Assembly (NCBI RefSeq): GCF_014839805.1
Contig: NC_051130.1
Coordinates: 4,030,001 to 4,094,000 of the forward strand
Direction: 5' to 3'
Origin: Manduca sexta
Lineage: Eukaryota; Arthropoda; Insecta; Lepidoptera; Sphingidae
Length of the DNA: 64,000 nt
In this document: positions 1-47,321 of the stretch, piece by piece
Layout: every line of letters begins with the position of its first letter
Numbering within the stretch: the first letter of the stretch is position 1
Notes under the pieces: model-generated
Seen by the model: the letters and a program-made list of their open reading frames with translations, nothing else
What the model was told of the DNA's origin: nothing
Databases searched by the model: none
Program-made: the position numbers and the translations under genes

Positions 1-1097
1 TTAAATAATTTATGGAGAATCTATGGGCTTTGCTAATAAAAATATTACTATTTGCAAAAATAACACAGTGGCTGTATGATTGATTGATTTTTCTTCATTT
101 TTGAGGCCTAGTAATTCGTACCAGATATTTGTGATTTATCACCGAATGGTACGATTTAGAATGAATGGGTATGAAGCATAATAAAAATTTGCTAAAATCA
201 TTAATATTTTTTAACCAAATCCAAACTTATTTTTGTAGCCACTATACTACTTTGTTGATGCTCGATGAAACCAGACCATGGTTTTGTGCTACATATAAAA
301 AACACGTAATATTTGGCTACAAACAACAAACAGTTTATTTACATTTTATTTTATTCAGTTTCAAGATAAAGCTATCAAATAAACAGAAATTACGATCCCT
401 ATTTCGTATGAATGCATTTGAATTTATAATATTTTAGAATCAAATTTTTTATTTCTTTTTGGGTATTTTTATATATTCCCAGAGTAATTATTGTTTGGCG
501 TTATTTTTGTATTTTTTACTCCATTATAAAATAATTTCAACAACTATTGTATGTGTTTCTTTTTACATTCAACTTCATAAATTATTAAACTTCATTGCAT
601 CTAAAAATAAATTTACTAATAATTATTAATCCGACGAGATTTGTTTAGGAAAAAGTAAATAACATTTTGCATCACTGGATTTGTACAATCTTTACATTAA
701 TGAAATGAGTTTTGATGTTTCTAATGGTATAATAAATGGTATTGTATGAGTGACTTCAGAACCCCACACTATACCTTATGATAACGGAGGCGTGTGTCAC
801 GCTGTGTATCGTAATGAATTCGTGCCAATACATTCCCATGATGCACATATCACACATTGGTCCCTTTAGACAGACTAATAAAACCTTTTAAAACCAATTT
901 ATGAATTAAAATTTTTATTCGAGATATTTAAGGTAGATTTTGGGGTACTTTATGACCCGGGTCAATTTTGGCACAGTGTATTCACCAGCCAGTACAAGAG
1001 ACGTTAGCAAGTAATCTATATCCATTTATAATATTGTTTCCTTTTTGACTGGTTTCGCAATATTTTATTTATGCAAATTTGTGATTATATTAAGTAA
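1..1097. other. AT-rich stretch, no gene seen
   Basis: I see no convincing exon. I looked on the minus strand for the missing C-terminal exons of the ALDH3 gene (a PLALYVFS-like block and a PFGG(V/C)G block) and did not find them, so they should lie beyond the left edge. Short open frames here are AT-rich and show no family motif. Confidence 0.5.
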
Positions 1098-1369
1098 CCC
1101 CCTTATTCATAAACGTTATTTATCTAAGGACGGAGTATCGCTGTGATAACAAGTCTGTTTCTCAGTGCTGACGGCATGGCAGCCTTCGCAGTGCATAGAC
1201 ATAGGGCCGTTGTGATTGGCTAATATTGAGATACAACTTGAATCTAGTTGGCTGTCAGATAAACAAACCTGAACAAACGGCAAGCTGTCAGATAAACAAA
1301 GCTGACAAACGGACTTGTTATCACAGCAATGCTCCGTCCTTAGATAGATAACGTCTATGAATAAGGGGG
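1098..1369. mobile_element. MITE with ~58-bp terminal inverted repeats, TAA duplication
   Basis: The left end (CCCCCTTATTCATAAACG...) and right end (...CTATGAATAAGGGGG) are inverted repeats over about 58 bp with only a few mismatches. Both flanks carry TAA, which fits a 3-bp target duplication of the PIF/Harbinger type. There is no coding capacity. The family assignment is inferred from the duplication length only. Confidence 0.7.
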
Positions 1370-1777
1370 TAACTATTTATACTTTACGTGGTTACAGTTG
1401 ACAAAAAATATACATTTAAATAGAATCTATTAAGGTATTATTTGTAGTCTTTGTTTTCGTATCTTTTACTGACTGGTAAATACATTGTACAAATTACAAG
1501 GCGTAATTATATTCATATTTGCGGTTATAACAATTTGATTACTCAAGTAATGGTCATTTAATGTATTATTACTTTACTGCAATCTATATCATTGAATCCA
1601 TTTGGAATAATTATACCATTAAAATCATTCGTGTAATTGATACTTTTATCTATTATATTGCCATAAAGTGTGATATATTTAATATACCATCTTTATTCAC
1701 ATCCCTTTCACACACAAGAAAATACCAATATGATAAACAGGGACAAACTCAAACGCATATTAAAAAAATATTCTTAC

Positions 1778-35828
<34,051 letters not shown>

Positions 35829-37302
35829 CTCAACTAACACTGGCTTATGCCGGTCACGTGTTTCTGCGGGTTGTTTATGATTTTTATTATGCTGAGTATG
35901 AAAAAGGCGCGAATTAGTAGGAATTACGTATTGTACTACTACTACATACTGTTTCTATTTTGTGTATTGTCTGTCTTGGATATTTTAAGTCATATAGTGT
36001 CATCGTGTTACGGCTTCCGTATTAATAATAAAAATGTACAAACTCTCAAAATAATTTCAAAGGCGTAAAAGAATTAGTTATACTTAAAAGTAGGAAAATA
36101 ACAATACAATAATAATACCACTGTATTTTATGGAAATACATAAATTTATTATATTTTTGTTAGTTTTAATCGAAACACATTTTCTCAATAATTCTAGATA
36201 GCAGTCAAATCCAAACAGATGCAGAACAATAAAAAATAGAGAAACTAGGTAATACTATACTATTTAATAAGCTAAACACGTGTTTTTCAATACTCGTATG
36301 TTTTACTAGTTTTCCGGGATGCATATCTGAGAACTTATTAACGTCACATCAACGTGATCTATTTATAGTGTAAAGCGAATTGAGACTCGTTTCCTTTGTT
36401 TAAAACTTAAGGAAAGAACTAGCAAGTAATGTTAGTTAATGCCTTAAATACAACATGCTGTCTGCATTTCGTTCTTATGTTCATTTAATTTAATATAAAT
36501 TACGAAAGGGAAACCAGCAGGAATTGGGTTATATGGACTGCAACAGAGCAATTGAACACGTGGTGGCTAAACATGACTTGCATGAATTTTTTGCTTGTAA
36601 TGAAGGTGTTGTGACAATATGGAGAGATAATTAATAATACTAAGTACCTCATCTTGGGTCTTTTCTTTTCAATTGTTGATACTATTTTTTATCTGAGGTC
36701 CGATTTTTCCACCATCAGATGAAACTTATTCGTGACAAAATACAATAGTACTGAAATAAAATGAGCTAAGTTACCAAGCGAGGCCCCTGGCGGTTACCCG
36801 GTTCGCCCCCCCTAGGCCGCTACTCATTTATAAATCAAGCTGGTCCATTTAATCTGCGAAACTAGCTCCGTGACTACCATAAAAACTAGTTTTAGCTGTA
36901 AATATTTTTTATCATTGTACCGAAGAATACTGAGAAGTATTTTTATTTTTTTACGTCTGTATGTATTGCGTCTTTCAATTGTTGCCAGAAATATGTCCTG
37001 TTTTATTGGACATAATTCGGCAGTCTTCTGAACTCTAACAATTAGTCAGATATTTGATTTTCCTTTACGTGTACTATGGTCGATATTAAACGGTTTACCG
37101 AGTGGCGATAGGTGATATTTTCCAAAATTGAACCCGACATAACATATAGGTACTACGCATAAATGTAGTCTGCAAATCGTTCTGAAGATAATAAGATTCT
37201 ATATAAAGGGAAGCCGGCAGGAATCGGGTATATGGATACTTCGCCACATATACTGATTTCAATTTCTATCATTATTCCTTTACCTATTCTACTAGTAAGT
37301 TA
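35829..37302. other. ALDH3 upstream region, no gene seen
   Basis: The first ~230 bp should hold the 5' UTR and promoter of the long ALDH3 form, including CACGTG at 35855-35860. The rest is AT-rich. A plus-strand open frame at 35847-36068 has no recognisable domain. A short repeat piece lies near 36505-36560. Confidence 0.4.
37085..37260 (+). repeat. Interspersed repeat (family E) copy
   Basis: It shares CGATAGGTGATATTTTCC, GGGAAGCCGGCAGGAATCGG and TATATGGA with copies near 23405 and 43505. Confidence 0.5.
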
Positions 37303-37580
37303 TCTATATATATAAAAATGAATCACTATTTATTTCCCTTGGTCACGCCATCACACGTGAACGGCTGGACCGATTTCACTATTCTTTCGTTGTTGTGTTT
37401 ATTATTCTCAGGATAAGGTTCTTATGAAAGAAAAAATTAAAAAGAAATGGGTGGAAAATTACAAAATTTAACGAAAATATTAATTTTATATATCAATTGT
37501 TTGAAATAACTGTCAGCGATTGACAGAATGCGCGCGTGCATACATAGTTAAGACAGGACAACGTCTGTCGGGTCAGTTAG
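37303..37580 (+). mobile_element. Helitron-like element (family A), copy 3
   Basis: It starts TCTATATATATAAAAATGAATC and ends CGTCTGTCGGGTCAGTTAG; the terminal CTAG is mutated to TTAG. The interior matches 4130-4401. Confidence 0.65.
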
Positions 37581-40500
37581 TTATAATATAAGTTTTCATA
37601 ACAAAAATCAAGCTAAGACACGCTGCGTAACCTAATTGACGCGATGGGAACCAGGAAACGTGTTACATAGCGTAAAATAACCCGCACTGTAACAGACGGT
37701 AACGTTACGCGGATGTTTCGTAATCAAATCAGTAGTTTGTGGATAAAAAGGCCGGTTGCTTCGGATAATTGTTACGTTCGCGTACATCACGCCTTTTTCC
37801 CTTTTAAGCGATAGGCAGATATGTAATATGTTGATAGGTGTTAGGTGCCATAATACGGGGCGAATGGATTTTTAGGGTACCCTTCGTCTACTCACTCCTG
37901 GTATTTTGCCAGTCCTGGTAGCCTATTGTTACGCCACTATAAGTAACAGATAATTTATTTGTTTATTTGCACTTAATATACAATTACATATTCTTTTTTT
38001 TTGGTTTGAATAACTCCTTAAGGAGAAGGTAAAGGCTTTCAGCCATACAGCCTAGTATGTATTTTATTTTATACGTCCTATTTATTACAATTTAAAGGCC
38101 GGAGTCATGTCTGTTATAACAATTACATATATTACATAGGCGGATTTAATCTTTCCCGGTCAATCATACGGCGGTGCAGAGATAAATAAGGTAGGTGCAT
38201 CAAAGAAATCGATTGCGGTAAGTATATAAATACAACAAATATAAATCATACGATATTATATGCAAATGTTAATGCATATGTCCTATTTATAAGGTTTTAC
38301 GGAAATCGATGGCAGAATGTATTTTAAAATAGTGTTCGCATGTATCGATGTCTATATTTTATTAGTTTCGTGTGAAATGTGCCCTGCCGTAACATGAATA
38401 GTATACACGCCTATACAATTATCATGTTTTCGAATCGCGTTGACATAAATTATATTCGTGGGGGTGAATATATGTACTTGACCTAAATAATTAGCCGGCA
38501 TTTCATTATTAAAGTTCCAAAATGTATATTATAACACAAGTATAGCTTGGTGTGGGGATATGGGCATGGAAGGTAAGAAGGTCGGAATAAATAATATAAA
38601 CCTACGTCTTAAAAACGATAAAACGTCAATGAATATCGATTATTTTCGATCGATTTATTTACACTTGATTAAAGTGAAGATTGACTCGCTCCTTTAATCT
38701 ACTGTGGTAAAGGCTTGAAGAGAATTTTTAAGTAATCACTTTGCTTGAAACGGATTGTATAATTCTCAAATTCAGTTATAGTCTATTCTAATATAAATTA
38801 AGCTGAAGAGTTTGTTTGTTTGTTTGAACGCATTAATTTCAAGAATTACTACGCCGATTTTGAACATTTTCAATAATAGCAAACTACTCATGAGGGCTAC
38901 AGGTCACTTTTATCGCGGGAAAATAACCTTACCTGTAAAAGCTTTACCACGCGGGCGAAACACGAGCAAATATAATATACAATGTATTATGATTTTGTTT
39001 CCCCTGTTTAATCACATCATGGGACGGAATACACTTGGCGAAAAGGGGGAGCCCTGGTTGCGCCTCTGCATGTCCCTTATCTCTTCGGAGATAAATGCGT
39101 GATGTGTGTATGCGCAGAATAAATGGTCGCAATGATGGTCTCAGGGTAATTACGTTCAACGCTGTTTATGCTATTAAAACTTTAGTGCGACACATTAAAA
39201 GTACTATCGATTGGAAAAAAGCATGTGAAATAACAGGTATCAGCTATATTTACTTGTATTTCTGTTGAGGTTTTAATTGATGCATACCGACCGCCTCAAT
39301 AATAAATAACAGCGGGGAATTTTCCCATACATTTTAATACTTAATTTCATTTGAATAATGATTTTATTTTTATTTACTGGATGGACGTTTCGCTTCCTTG
39401 GTCAAGTGTAGAACAAGTGCACAGACTAGGAGATTTCGTGTTTGGATTCCAGGTCAGCATCATATGGATTTTTCAGATACAATTTTTCGGAGACTGATTT
39501 TTGGAAGGGCAAGCTGCACTAACTTCCTTTTTTGTTGAGCCTAAAGTCGCATTATTTTTTTTTTGGAAATGAGGCATTGTAGACCATATGTTTTCAGATG
39601 ATTATTGCTTGACTAGGACATTTGACGTCGTATATTTAAAAAAAAAAATGGCGGGGTGATCATTTAGTACAGGACATTTGCTTAAAAATGCAAATACATT
39701 TTATTTCCTGTAGAATATATTATTTATTAGCTTTCTCCGTAACTAACACTTTGAAAAACAAAATAACGATTTAACATTTTAAGTTTAAATATGCGCGTAA
39801 TTAACTACAATAATAAATATAAATGAGTGTTAATTAATGTTTAAATAAGGGAAGTTGTCTATGGTTTATGTAGTTTCTTGTATTTTGCAAAACAAAATAA
39901 TTTTGTGCGACGAAATAAATATATGAAGATATAAATTAAATTATAAAATCATTATAAAATTATAACGAATTAATCCTATTTGTAATTTATTAAATCAATG
40001 AAGTTCTTAACCTTCTACCTTCGAAAATGAAAAGTTATAAACAGCAGTAAGCATAATGCAGTAGCGTCTAAATATATTCGCAAATAGACAATGCGCCTGT
40101 GAACCAAATTTTAATTTGCATGTTTCCATATTTAAAGAAGGTTAAGGTCAAAAGAGTCCATTTGGCGGTTACATATTACACTGCAGACATTGAATCTTTT
40201 AAAAATATTCATTAAATAAGTGTTGTTTTCGATATCATTTTTTTTTTTAATAAATAGCCTTGTCTGTGGCCTAGGTAATCGGACAATGCGTGCAGCATTG
40301 AGAATAAACAAAAAGTCATGTTTTGAGTTATAAATACTAATAAGTATAAATAATTATTTTTAAATTTTGTACCTAATGTTCAACGTTTTAAAGATGAAGA
40401 TCCATATTTTATATCGCCACTATTATTAATTTTGAGACCGGCGGTGCCACGGTTGGCGATCGCGTGCTCACTGAATAAATAACGCAGTATCAATACTTAC

Positions 40501-40668
40501 GTAATTTGAGTGGTAAAAATGGTTGGATCGAAGGACCAAGTGTATTGCAATCTTAGTGACACAATATTCAGTTAACTAATATGTGTCCTTTATAAAATTT
40601 AAGACCGCACAGTTATATTTGAAGCATTGAAATGCTTGGTATCGAATGTAGAAGTTATATTTATGTGC
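37581..40668. other. Intergenic, repeats only
   Basis: It includes a degenerate Helitron-like element of family B (38782-38971, GCTGAAGAGTTTGTTTGTTT ... CACGCGGGCGAAACACGAGC), a 5'-truncated SINE (39003-39105) and a retroelement-like tail near 37960-38190. No exon is recognised. Confidence 0.45.
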
Positions 40669-41032
40669 TTAAGGCGATACCTCAAGGTCCATTTTCATAC
40701 ATTTTGTTTCGGCTTTAATCTGGGTAACTAAACAAGTATTGGCAAGTAAAGAATTTAAATTCACGTCTAGTTAGTGATTAGTTCTCGCAGTTGAAGAAAA
40801 ACGTAAAATAATTAATAATCATGGATATTTCTGCCTTTAAAATTTCGTCATATTAAATTTTAAAGGCCGAAATATCCATGATTATTAATTATTTTTACGT
40901 TTTTCTTCAACTGCGAGAACTAATCACTAACTAGACGTGAATTTAAATTCTTTACTTGCCAATACTTGTTTAGTTACCCAGATTAAAGCCGAAACAAAAT
41001 GTATGAAAATGGACCTTGAGGTATCGCCTTAA
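40669..41032. mobile_element. Full-length palindromic MITE flanked by TTAA
   Basis: It is a 364-bp near-perfect palindrome. TTAAGGCGATACCTCAAGGT at the left is mirrored by ACCTTGAGGTATCGCCTTAA at the right; the arms meet at the centre CGTCATATTAAATTTTAAAGG. TTAA at both ends fits a piggyBac-type target. There is no coding capacity. Partial or altered copies lie at 7706, 16944 and 34935. Confidence 0.85.
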
Positions 41033-42609
41033 CGTATTACCATTCAAATGAATAGATGATTGGATGAATGAGTGACTGAAATATATTAATTACTTTTTAT
41101 AGGTGTTGCTTGGGTGAAAGACTTCTCTATATGTAAAAGTACAACGCAATTTTCCGAGATGAAAGTATAAATTAATCTATGTGTTTTTGTAAATCCGTTC
41201 TGGTTTGCTTGTTTACTTCCAAAAAAATTCCAAGCTTTATTGGAATCTTGACACTCACAACTATATTAATAATAAGAATGGAGGTAATTAAAGTGTTATT
41301 ATCGCAAAAGGAACATGATACACGGACGGCGGCTTTCGATGACATTTGCTATAAATAAGGTCGAAGTCATTGATTTCAGATGCGGCGGGCAAGGTTTTAG
41401 AAATCTGTATCTTAAAGAATATAACCGTAGACACATTTTTTATTGGATTTACTGTTGCAATATTTTTCAATTCTGATCGCATTTTGAAACAAGATAGATT
41501 GATAAACAATGAGAAAGTGTCAATAATATAGCGGTATAAATATGTACTAGCTTTTCTATAGACAAGAATATATCTATATCTATATTTATAAAATATATCG
41601 CGAAACAAAAGAAAATACTTCAAGAACCATGGAAAACTGGATACACTACAAACTATACATAATATTAAAACATGAGCGATGAAATCTGCATTACTACGCA
41701 CAATAAACAACTTTTAAGTTCATCCTCATAAAATATGCCCCCATAAAGCATTCCCAGGCATATTCATTACAAATATATTCCGCAGAGGAGACCGCAAAGA
41801 GGTCTGTTATTTCTTATGTAGGCATCCCACTTTAGCACTCCCTTTCTGTAGGATCTTATGCCTGAATGATAGGGTACGACTTCCTTACACACGAGTACGT
41901 TTCCTCTTCGCCTATTTTTAAGCATTCTTTCTAGTAAGACGGTATGTTTAAAATTGCTTTCTCTTATCCTTCCCTGTTAGGCTTCCTCAGTGATTCTGGC
42001 TTTGCTATGGTCTATGGACGGTGTTCGTCGGTAACAATCAGATGGAGTATTTGCTTGTACGCCTAGTAAGACAAGAAAAAAATAATTATAAAGACTCAGC
42101 ATCAAAGAGATGTCAAATAAAGATCGGCAGAAATATGAAAAGATCATGCCGTTCATAGACAGAGAAGCTTTACCAGACCATCAAAGTGGCAGGTATTAAC
42201 CTGTAATTTTTATTGTCTCATTTATAAAGGGATTTATTATGTAAGGGTATTGTTTGACCAATCCCTACATTAAATGTCATGTTGCATCATCTGCAAACCG
42301 ATTAAAATTAGATGATTTTTGGCAGCGCGGTACTAGAAATGAAAACAATATACTTTTGTTATAAAACGAACTAAATGCTACTGCTTTAATTTATGTAGGT
42401 ATACGAATTTAATTGGAGGCCATTCGAATGGTATTGGCATTTCTTTTCGTCCTTTGCTCTTATTACGTCAGTGACGGTGGGTGGTGTGCACGCAACATTT
42501 ACGTCACAGCGACGGTAGCCGTAATCGGTAGACGATAGAAACACACGATAGCACGTACGATCCGACCTCACGCCTATAGTAGATGACCTTTTGATAAGTA
42601 TTTGTGGCG

Positions 42610-42970
42610 CGGTTTTTTATATATTGTTTAACCAGCACTTTCTCCATGGTTCGGTAAAGTGACCGCACTGCATTTGATGGTAAGTGGAGAGGAGCCCATA
42701 ATGATTTTTTATGTTTACGCGAATGTTAGATGGAGAGTAGTCCAATAGAATGTCGACTGACAAGAGGTAATTACCCCACGGCAGTCAGCACAATTATGCC
42801 GGCCTGTTGGCATCGGATATATACAAGGATCTCGGAAAGCACCATACACAAACACTACGGCGGGTTTTAACAACTTGTGTACGGTTGCTATCCAGGTGGA
42901 TATAAAATATATCCTACCACCAGCAAATGCAGCATGCTGGTTGGTGAGACGTCTTGGTGTTGTCATAATG
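42610..42970 (-). repeat. Interspersed repeat (family D), copy 2
   Basis: The minus strand carries CCTTGTATATATCCGATGCC, CAACAGGCCGGCATAATTGTG and the ACTCTCCATCTAACATTCGC end. It is a diverged copy of 4408-4690 and more complete. Confidence 0.55.
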
Positions 42971-43504
42971 CACTTACAGGTGTAATAAATGACAGGACCC
43001 TAGGAAGAAAGAAAATAACTTTGTTTGTTCGATCCGTAGTACCTATCGTTTGACCTGCCAAAAGCAGGTGTTTCATTAACCAATCATGACGTTTTAATTA
43101 TGTACATATCAGCGTTGTCTATGTGTACTTTTAAACTAAATATAAATTCAAACACACACCAAGCATTAGCAAGTAGCAAAACTAAAAATAGTTCACTCAA
43201 TTACATCTTCAAGTTCCTTTCTCAATTAAATGTTTCGAACGGAGTGAATCCTGTTTTCCTTGGTCTTAAATGTGTTTAAATGAAGCCAAAGTCCGTATAA
43301 GCCAACAGAACAGGTTGACAAGGTCATTGTGAAGCTTTGTATCTGAATGCACTGTACTTATGTCAACAGATTGGATAATTTTACTAACGTTATGAATGCG
43401 AAAGGATGTGATCTCGATGTATGTTAGAAGGAAATAAAGAAACCTCAACGGATTTGGATAATATTTGTAATAAATACAGATAGCTTGCATCGGTTGATAG
43501 GCCG

Positions 43505-43680
43505 ATATATTAGGTGCTTACCAGTGGCGAAAGGTGAAATTTTCCGAAATGGAACCCGACACAACATGTGTATAAACGCGGTCTGCAAAATGTTCTAATG
43601 ATAATTAGATTCTATATCGATTTTACTTAAAGGGAAGCCGGCAAAAATCGGTTTATATGGACCCTTTGCCACAGGTACGT
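43505..43680 (+). repeat. Interspersed repeat (family E) copy
   Basis: It carries GTGGCGAAAGGTGAAATTTT, CGCGGTCTGCAAAATGTTCT and GGGAAGCCGGCAAAAATCGG. It directly precedes the 43-bp tandem array. Confidence 0.55.
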
Positions 43681-43686
43681 ACTTAT

Positions 43687-44074
43687 TGTTATTAAGTTTA
43701 GTTTGGTGCTGTTTTTCACTTTCGAAGGTGTTATTTAAGTTTAGTTTGCTGCTGTTTTTCACTTTCGAAGGTGTTATTTAAGTTTAGTTTGCTGCTGTTT
43801 TTCACTTTCGAAGGTGTTATTTAAGTTTATCTTGCTGCTGTTTTTCACTTTCGAAGGTGTTATTTAAGTTTAGTTTGCTGCTGTTTTTCACTTTCCAAGG
43901 TGTTATTTAAGTTCAGTTTGCTGCTGTTTTTCACTTTCGAAGGTGTTATTTATGTTTAGTTTGTTGCTGTTTTTCACTTTCGAAGGTGTTATTTAAGTTT
44001 AGTTTGCTGCTGTTTTTCACTTTCGAAGGTGTTATTTAAGTTTAGTTTGCGGCTGATTTTTACTTTCGAAGTTT
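43687..44074 (+). repeat. 43-bp tandem array, nine units
   Basis: Unit: GTTATTTAAGTTTAGTTTGC, then TGCTGTTTTTCACTTTCGAAGGT. Unit starts are near 43688 (1 bp shorter), 43730, 43773, 43816, 43859, 43902, 43945, 43988 and 44031. The middle units are nearly identical; the last unit decays. Confidence 0.9.
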
Positions 44075-46314
44075 TGGTAAAAATTACTTCTAAATCTAAA
44101 GTTTCTTCTTCTCTACGTTTGTGGGTCAGTCGAAAGAACTTTGTTTAATTATATAACAGTTTATTGTTTTGTTACATCTTAGAAATTGATCAACACGGAC
44201 ATTAAAAAAGCGAAAGTTAATTAAATTAATAGTTTCACGCATTATGTCGGTTTTTAGCGTGAAAGGCGCAAGTGCAGGCTGGGTATTAAATTATAACCAC
44301 GTAACTTGTAAAAGGTATGTATTTAAGGCAAGAATTAGATTACGTGTGTTTTATAAGTAAAACAAATCATTGATTTGCGTGATTGTTTTGTATATTTTTA
44401 CACGCAATATTGTACCGACCTATAGGTAAGTTACTCGACCTTTTAGGTCTTGACCCTAACTTAACTTTTATCTTGATAGTTTAAAATGGACGCTAGTTAC
44501 TTGAAATTACTTGGCATCAGATGGTTTATAAGCATTAAGATATATTTAACAGATTTTAATAGTGATAGAGTATCGCTCTTACATACATCAATGACATTCA
44601 ACCACGAATCTTAGAATTCTTTAGTATACATATGTTTTTATCTACAGCATGAATGGCAGAAGCGAGGCATTACTACTATAAAATCCAAAGTCATAGACAG
44701 CCTGTTGAGTTTCGTATGGAGAGTGAGATTGTAAAAACAAGTTTTCGGATTTTATCGCAGTGTTAAGTTTTTTTTCGACGTTGCAAAATCTTTGCAGCTT
44801 TCATGGTAGGTGGATCATTACTAAGGTGCTGGTCTTCCGAAAATAAAATATTAAATTATTTATTTCACAATTACACAAAATTTTCATTTAATAAATACAC
44901 TAGTGTTTATTACTCACTACAACTATGTAGAGTCCGTTTCACGGAGCAAATTAAATTAAATTAACTATGTTAAAAAATATTAAAGAAAACGTTATAATAT
45001 GGCACAAATAATACCCCTGAATCCTGCCCAGTTATGATATAATATTCTAGGCTGTGCACTTGTACTCGACAAACTGGTTTATATTACGCTCTTGGCTAGT
45101 CAATGTTTCTTTCAAACTTACGAATATTTGATTAAATAATACAATAGTTTATGTGTTCTATGTTATATACGTAGGTACTTACGTAGTGTTTAGTACATAT
45201 CTATATTTAATTATACAGAATTATAAAAAAGATAATGTCAGCTTATTATATTTTGTATACATAGAAACAAAATTGTCGAATTTAGAAATAATAAAATTGT
45301 CTCCAATATTTAGAAAATGATGACACTTAATACATAATATCATATTTACTGTGGCAAATTTAAATTCATCCTCTTAAGTCTGCAGTAAAACCTGACTAGG
45401 AAATACTAAACCTGCTTTAGAGGCATCACTTTTATTGTTTTGTTTTAAACTCCCAGAATAATAACAAAAAGGTAACGTTCTCAGTACAAGATATTAGTTT
45501 CATATTTTATCACTACATAGCGAGGTTTTATATTTTCCTGTTCAAGCTGTATTTGCAATACATTCTAAAAAAAGGAGCGTAATGTTATCCAAATTTGCAA
45601 ATAAAACGATACTTGTGTCCGGTGCACAACCTGGAAAATACAGCATAATTTTTAATAGTCAACGCCATCTAGAAAGATTTTTTGAAACTAATTTGTGCAA
45701 CAGCTCTTGTTGTCTGGATGTCGCTTTTATACTTTGTATAGTAGGGAGCCCCTTAATTTGCAAATGTCACAAAAGGTGGCAATGTAAGTAATTTTTTTAT
45801 TAATAGCATAGGCCCGCAAACTCGTAAGTGTGTCACCTGAGGTTTGGTTATCTTTATTGTTCGTAAAAAAAGTGCAGTCAGCATTGAGCCTATGACGTTT
45901 GCACGCATTAAGTATACGCGTCTTTACATATGTTGAATTTACGCCTTTACCATCGAAAGTATAGACCTTTGGATATAAAAAGGGTGACTTTTATGTCCAA
46001 TATATTACCGTAGAGTTATTTATTTAATACACTGCTTTACTTTTAAAAGTATAACAGCCGATAGAAGGTTCGAGGCATGTTCTCCCGAAGATTTCTATAA
46101 TATAAACAAGTTTTATGATAAATTCTCATTGTGTTGAATGATAGGAGCGCAAACGATCACGAATATAATCTTCATCCTATTGAAAACAAATATTTACATA
46201 CCCATAAATAACTATGCAAAATCTAATATATAACGTAAAATTTTCTACGCGAAAGTCCAAACTTTAGTTCATACTTCATACATAGTACGTACCAATATAG
46301 TACATCGCGTACAC
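44075..46314. other. Intergenic, no gene seen
   Basis: It is AT-rich. A family P palindrome fragment lies at 44738-44825 (CGGATTTTATCGCAGTG ... TTGCAGCTTTCATGG). Short open frames carry no recognised motif. Confidence 0.45.
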
Positions 46315-46602
46315 CAGGGATGGCGAACCTTTAATGGCTAAGGTGCCATTATTTATAAAAAAATAATATTGCCTGTGACGTGCCGTCCAGGACCCGTTTT
46401 ATCTACTTGAGTTCCTTTTTAGCGATTTTTTTATGACCCAACAATGTTTTTTTTTTTATTGCAAAATTACTTCACTTCACCTGATGTTAAGCGCAGTGAA
46501 GGTCAAAGAAAATTACATATACAATGTTTGGCATATTACTCGCGTGCCTGAATTATTATGCCACATGCCACTGGCACGCGTGCCATTTGTTCGCCATCTC
46601 TG
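46315..46602. mobile_element. hAT-type non-autonomous element, 8-bp target duplication
   Basis: Termini CAGGGATGGCGAACC and GTTCGCCATCTCTG are inverted. The flanks are GCGTACAC (46307-46314) and GCTTACAC (46603-46610), an 8-bp duplication with one mismatch, as expected for hAT. The interior carries GGCACGCGTGCC near the right end. There is no transposase. Confidence 0.85.
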
Positions 46603-47321
46603 GCTTACACCTTCGCCGTCAAAGTCGAAACTTCGCATGGAACGTATTTAGTACAAGTGCCAAGCCCAAACATGAACAAGAATTTGAAAGAAGCAGAATT
46701 TGGATCATCAACTCATGTCGACTTTGTCTCGAGTAAAATTCCATAACTTCAACAAAGTTTAGTTATTTGCGTTTGAACTATGCTAATACCTGTTGAGTTT
46801 ATATTTTGTATTAATATTTCTTGTGTTTTTGAAATTAAATACATGTTTTGATGGGTTTCTATTCGAGTAATGTTATTCAAACTTCCGTCTCAAGTTTTGT
46901 TATTGATTGCTCTAAGGATTTATATGAAAAACAAGAGAAAAAAATGTATGAAATTTTATTCAATTCACATTGAAACAAAGAGTTTAATTTTTTAATGTAA
47001 TTAGGTAATTAAGAGCTCGCTCAACTAAACGTAAATGATGTGTGTCCATAAATTAAAAATATGCCCCTCAAAGTATTGAAGTTTGAAATAGATGTTGTTA
47101 ATAACCATGTGATAGTTGCATAATGCTCAGCAATTATACTAGTATTTACTTGTTTGACAATGTACTTCAAAGTGGATAAATGCCTGTAAACTTCTACCTT
47201 GTAGCAAAAATGGACAATTACTAATCTACACAGGCTAGTTTAAGACTTATTTCATATAGTAAAAAATACATAAAAAAATCAGATAGATACGAAATAAAAA
47301 ATGTATTAAAACATATTACTC

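Noticed and set aside
165..437. 90-aa open frame on the plus strand, considered as an exon
   Set aside because: Lys/Phe/Ile-rich translation of AT-rich DNA with no motif. It also does not match the missing ALDH3 C-terminus on the other strand.
41288..41710. A 140-aa open frame on the minus strand
   Set aside because: AT-rich, no recognisable domain, hydrophobic and Tyr/Ile-rich composition as expected by chance, and no splice partners.
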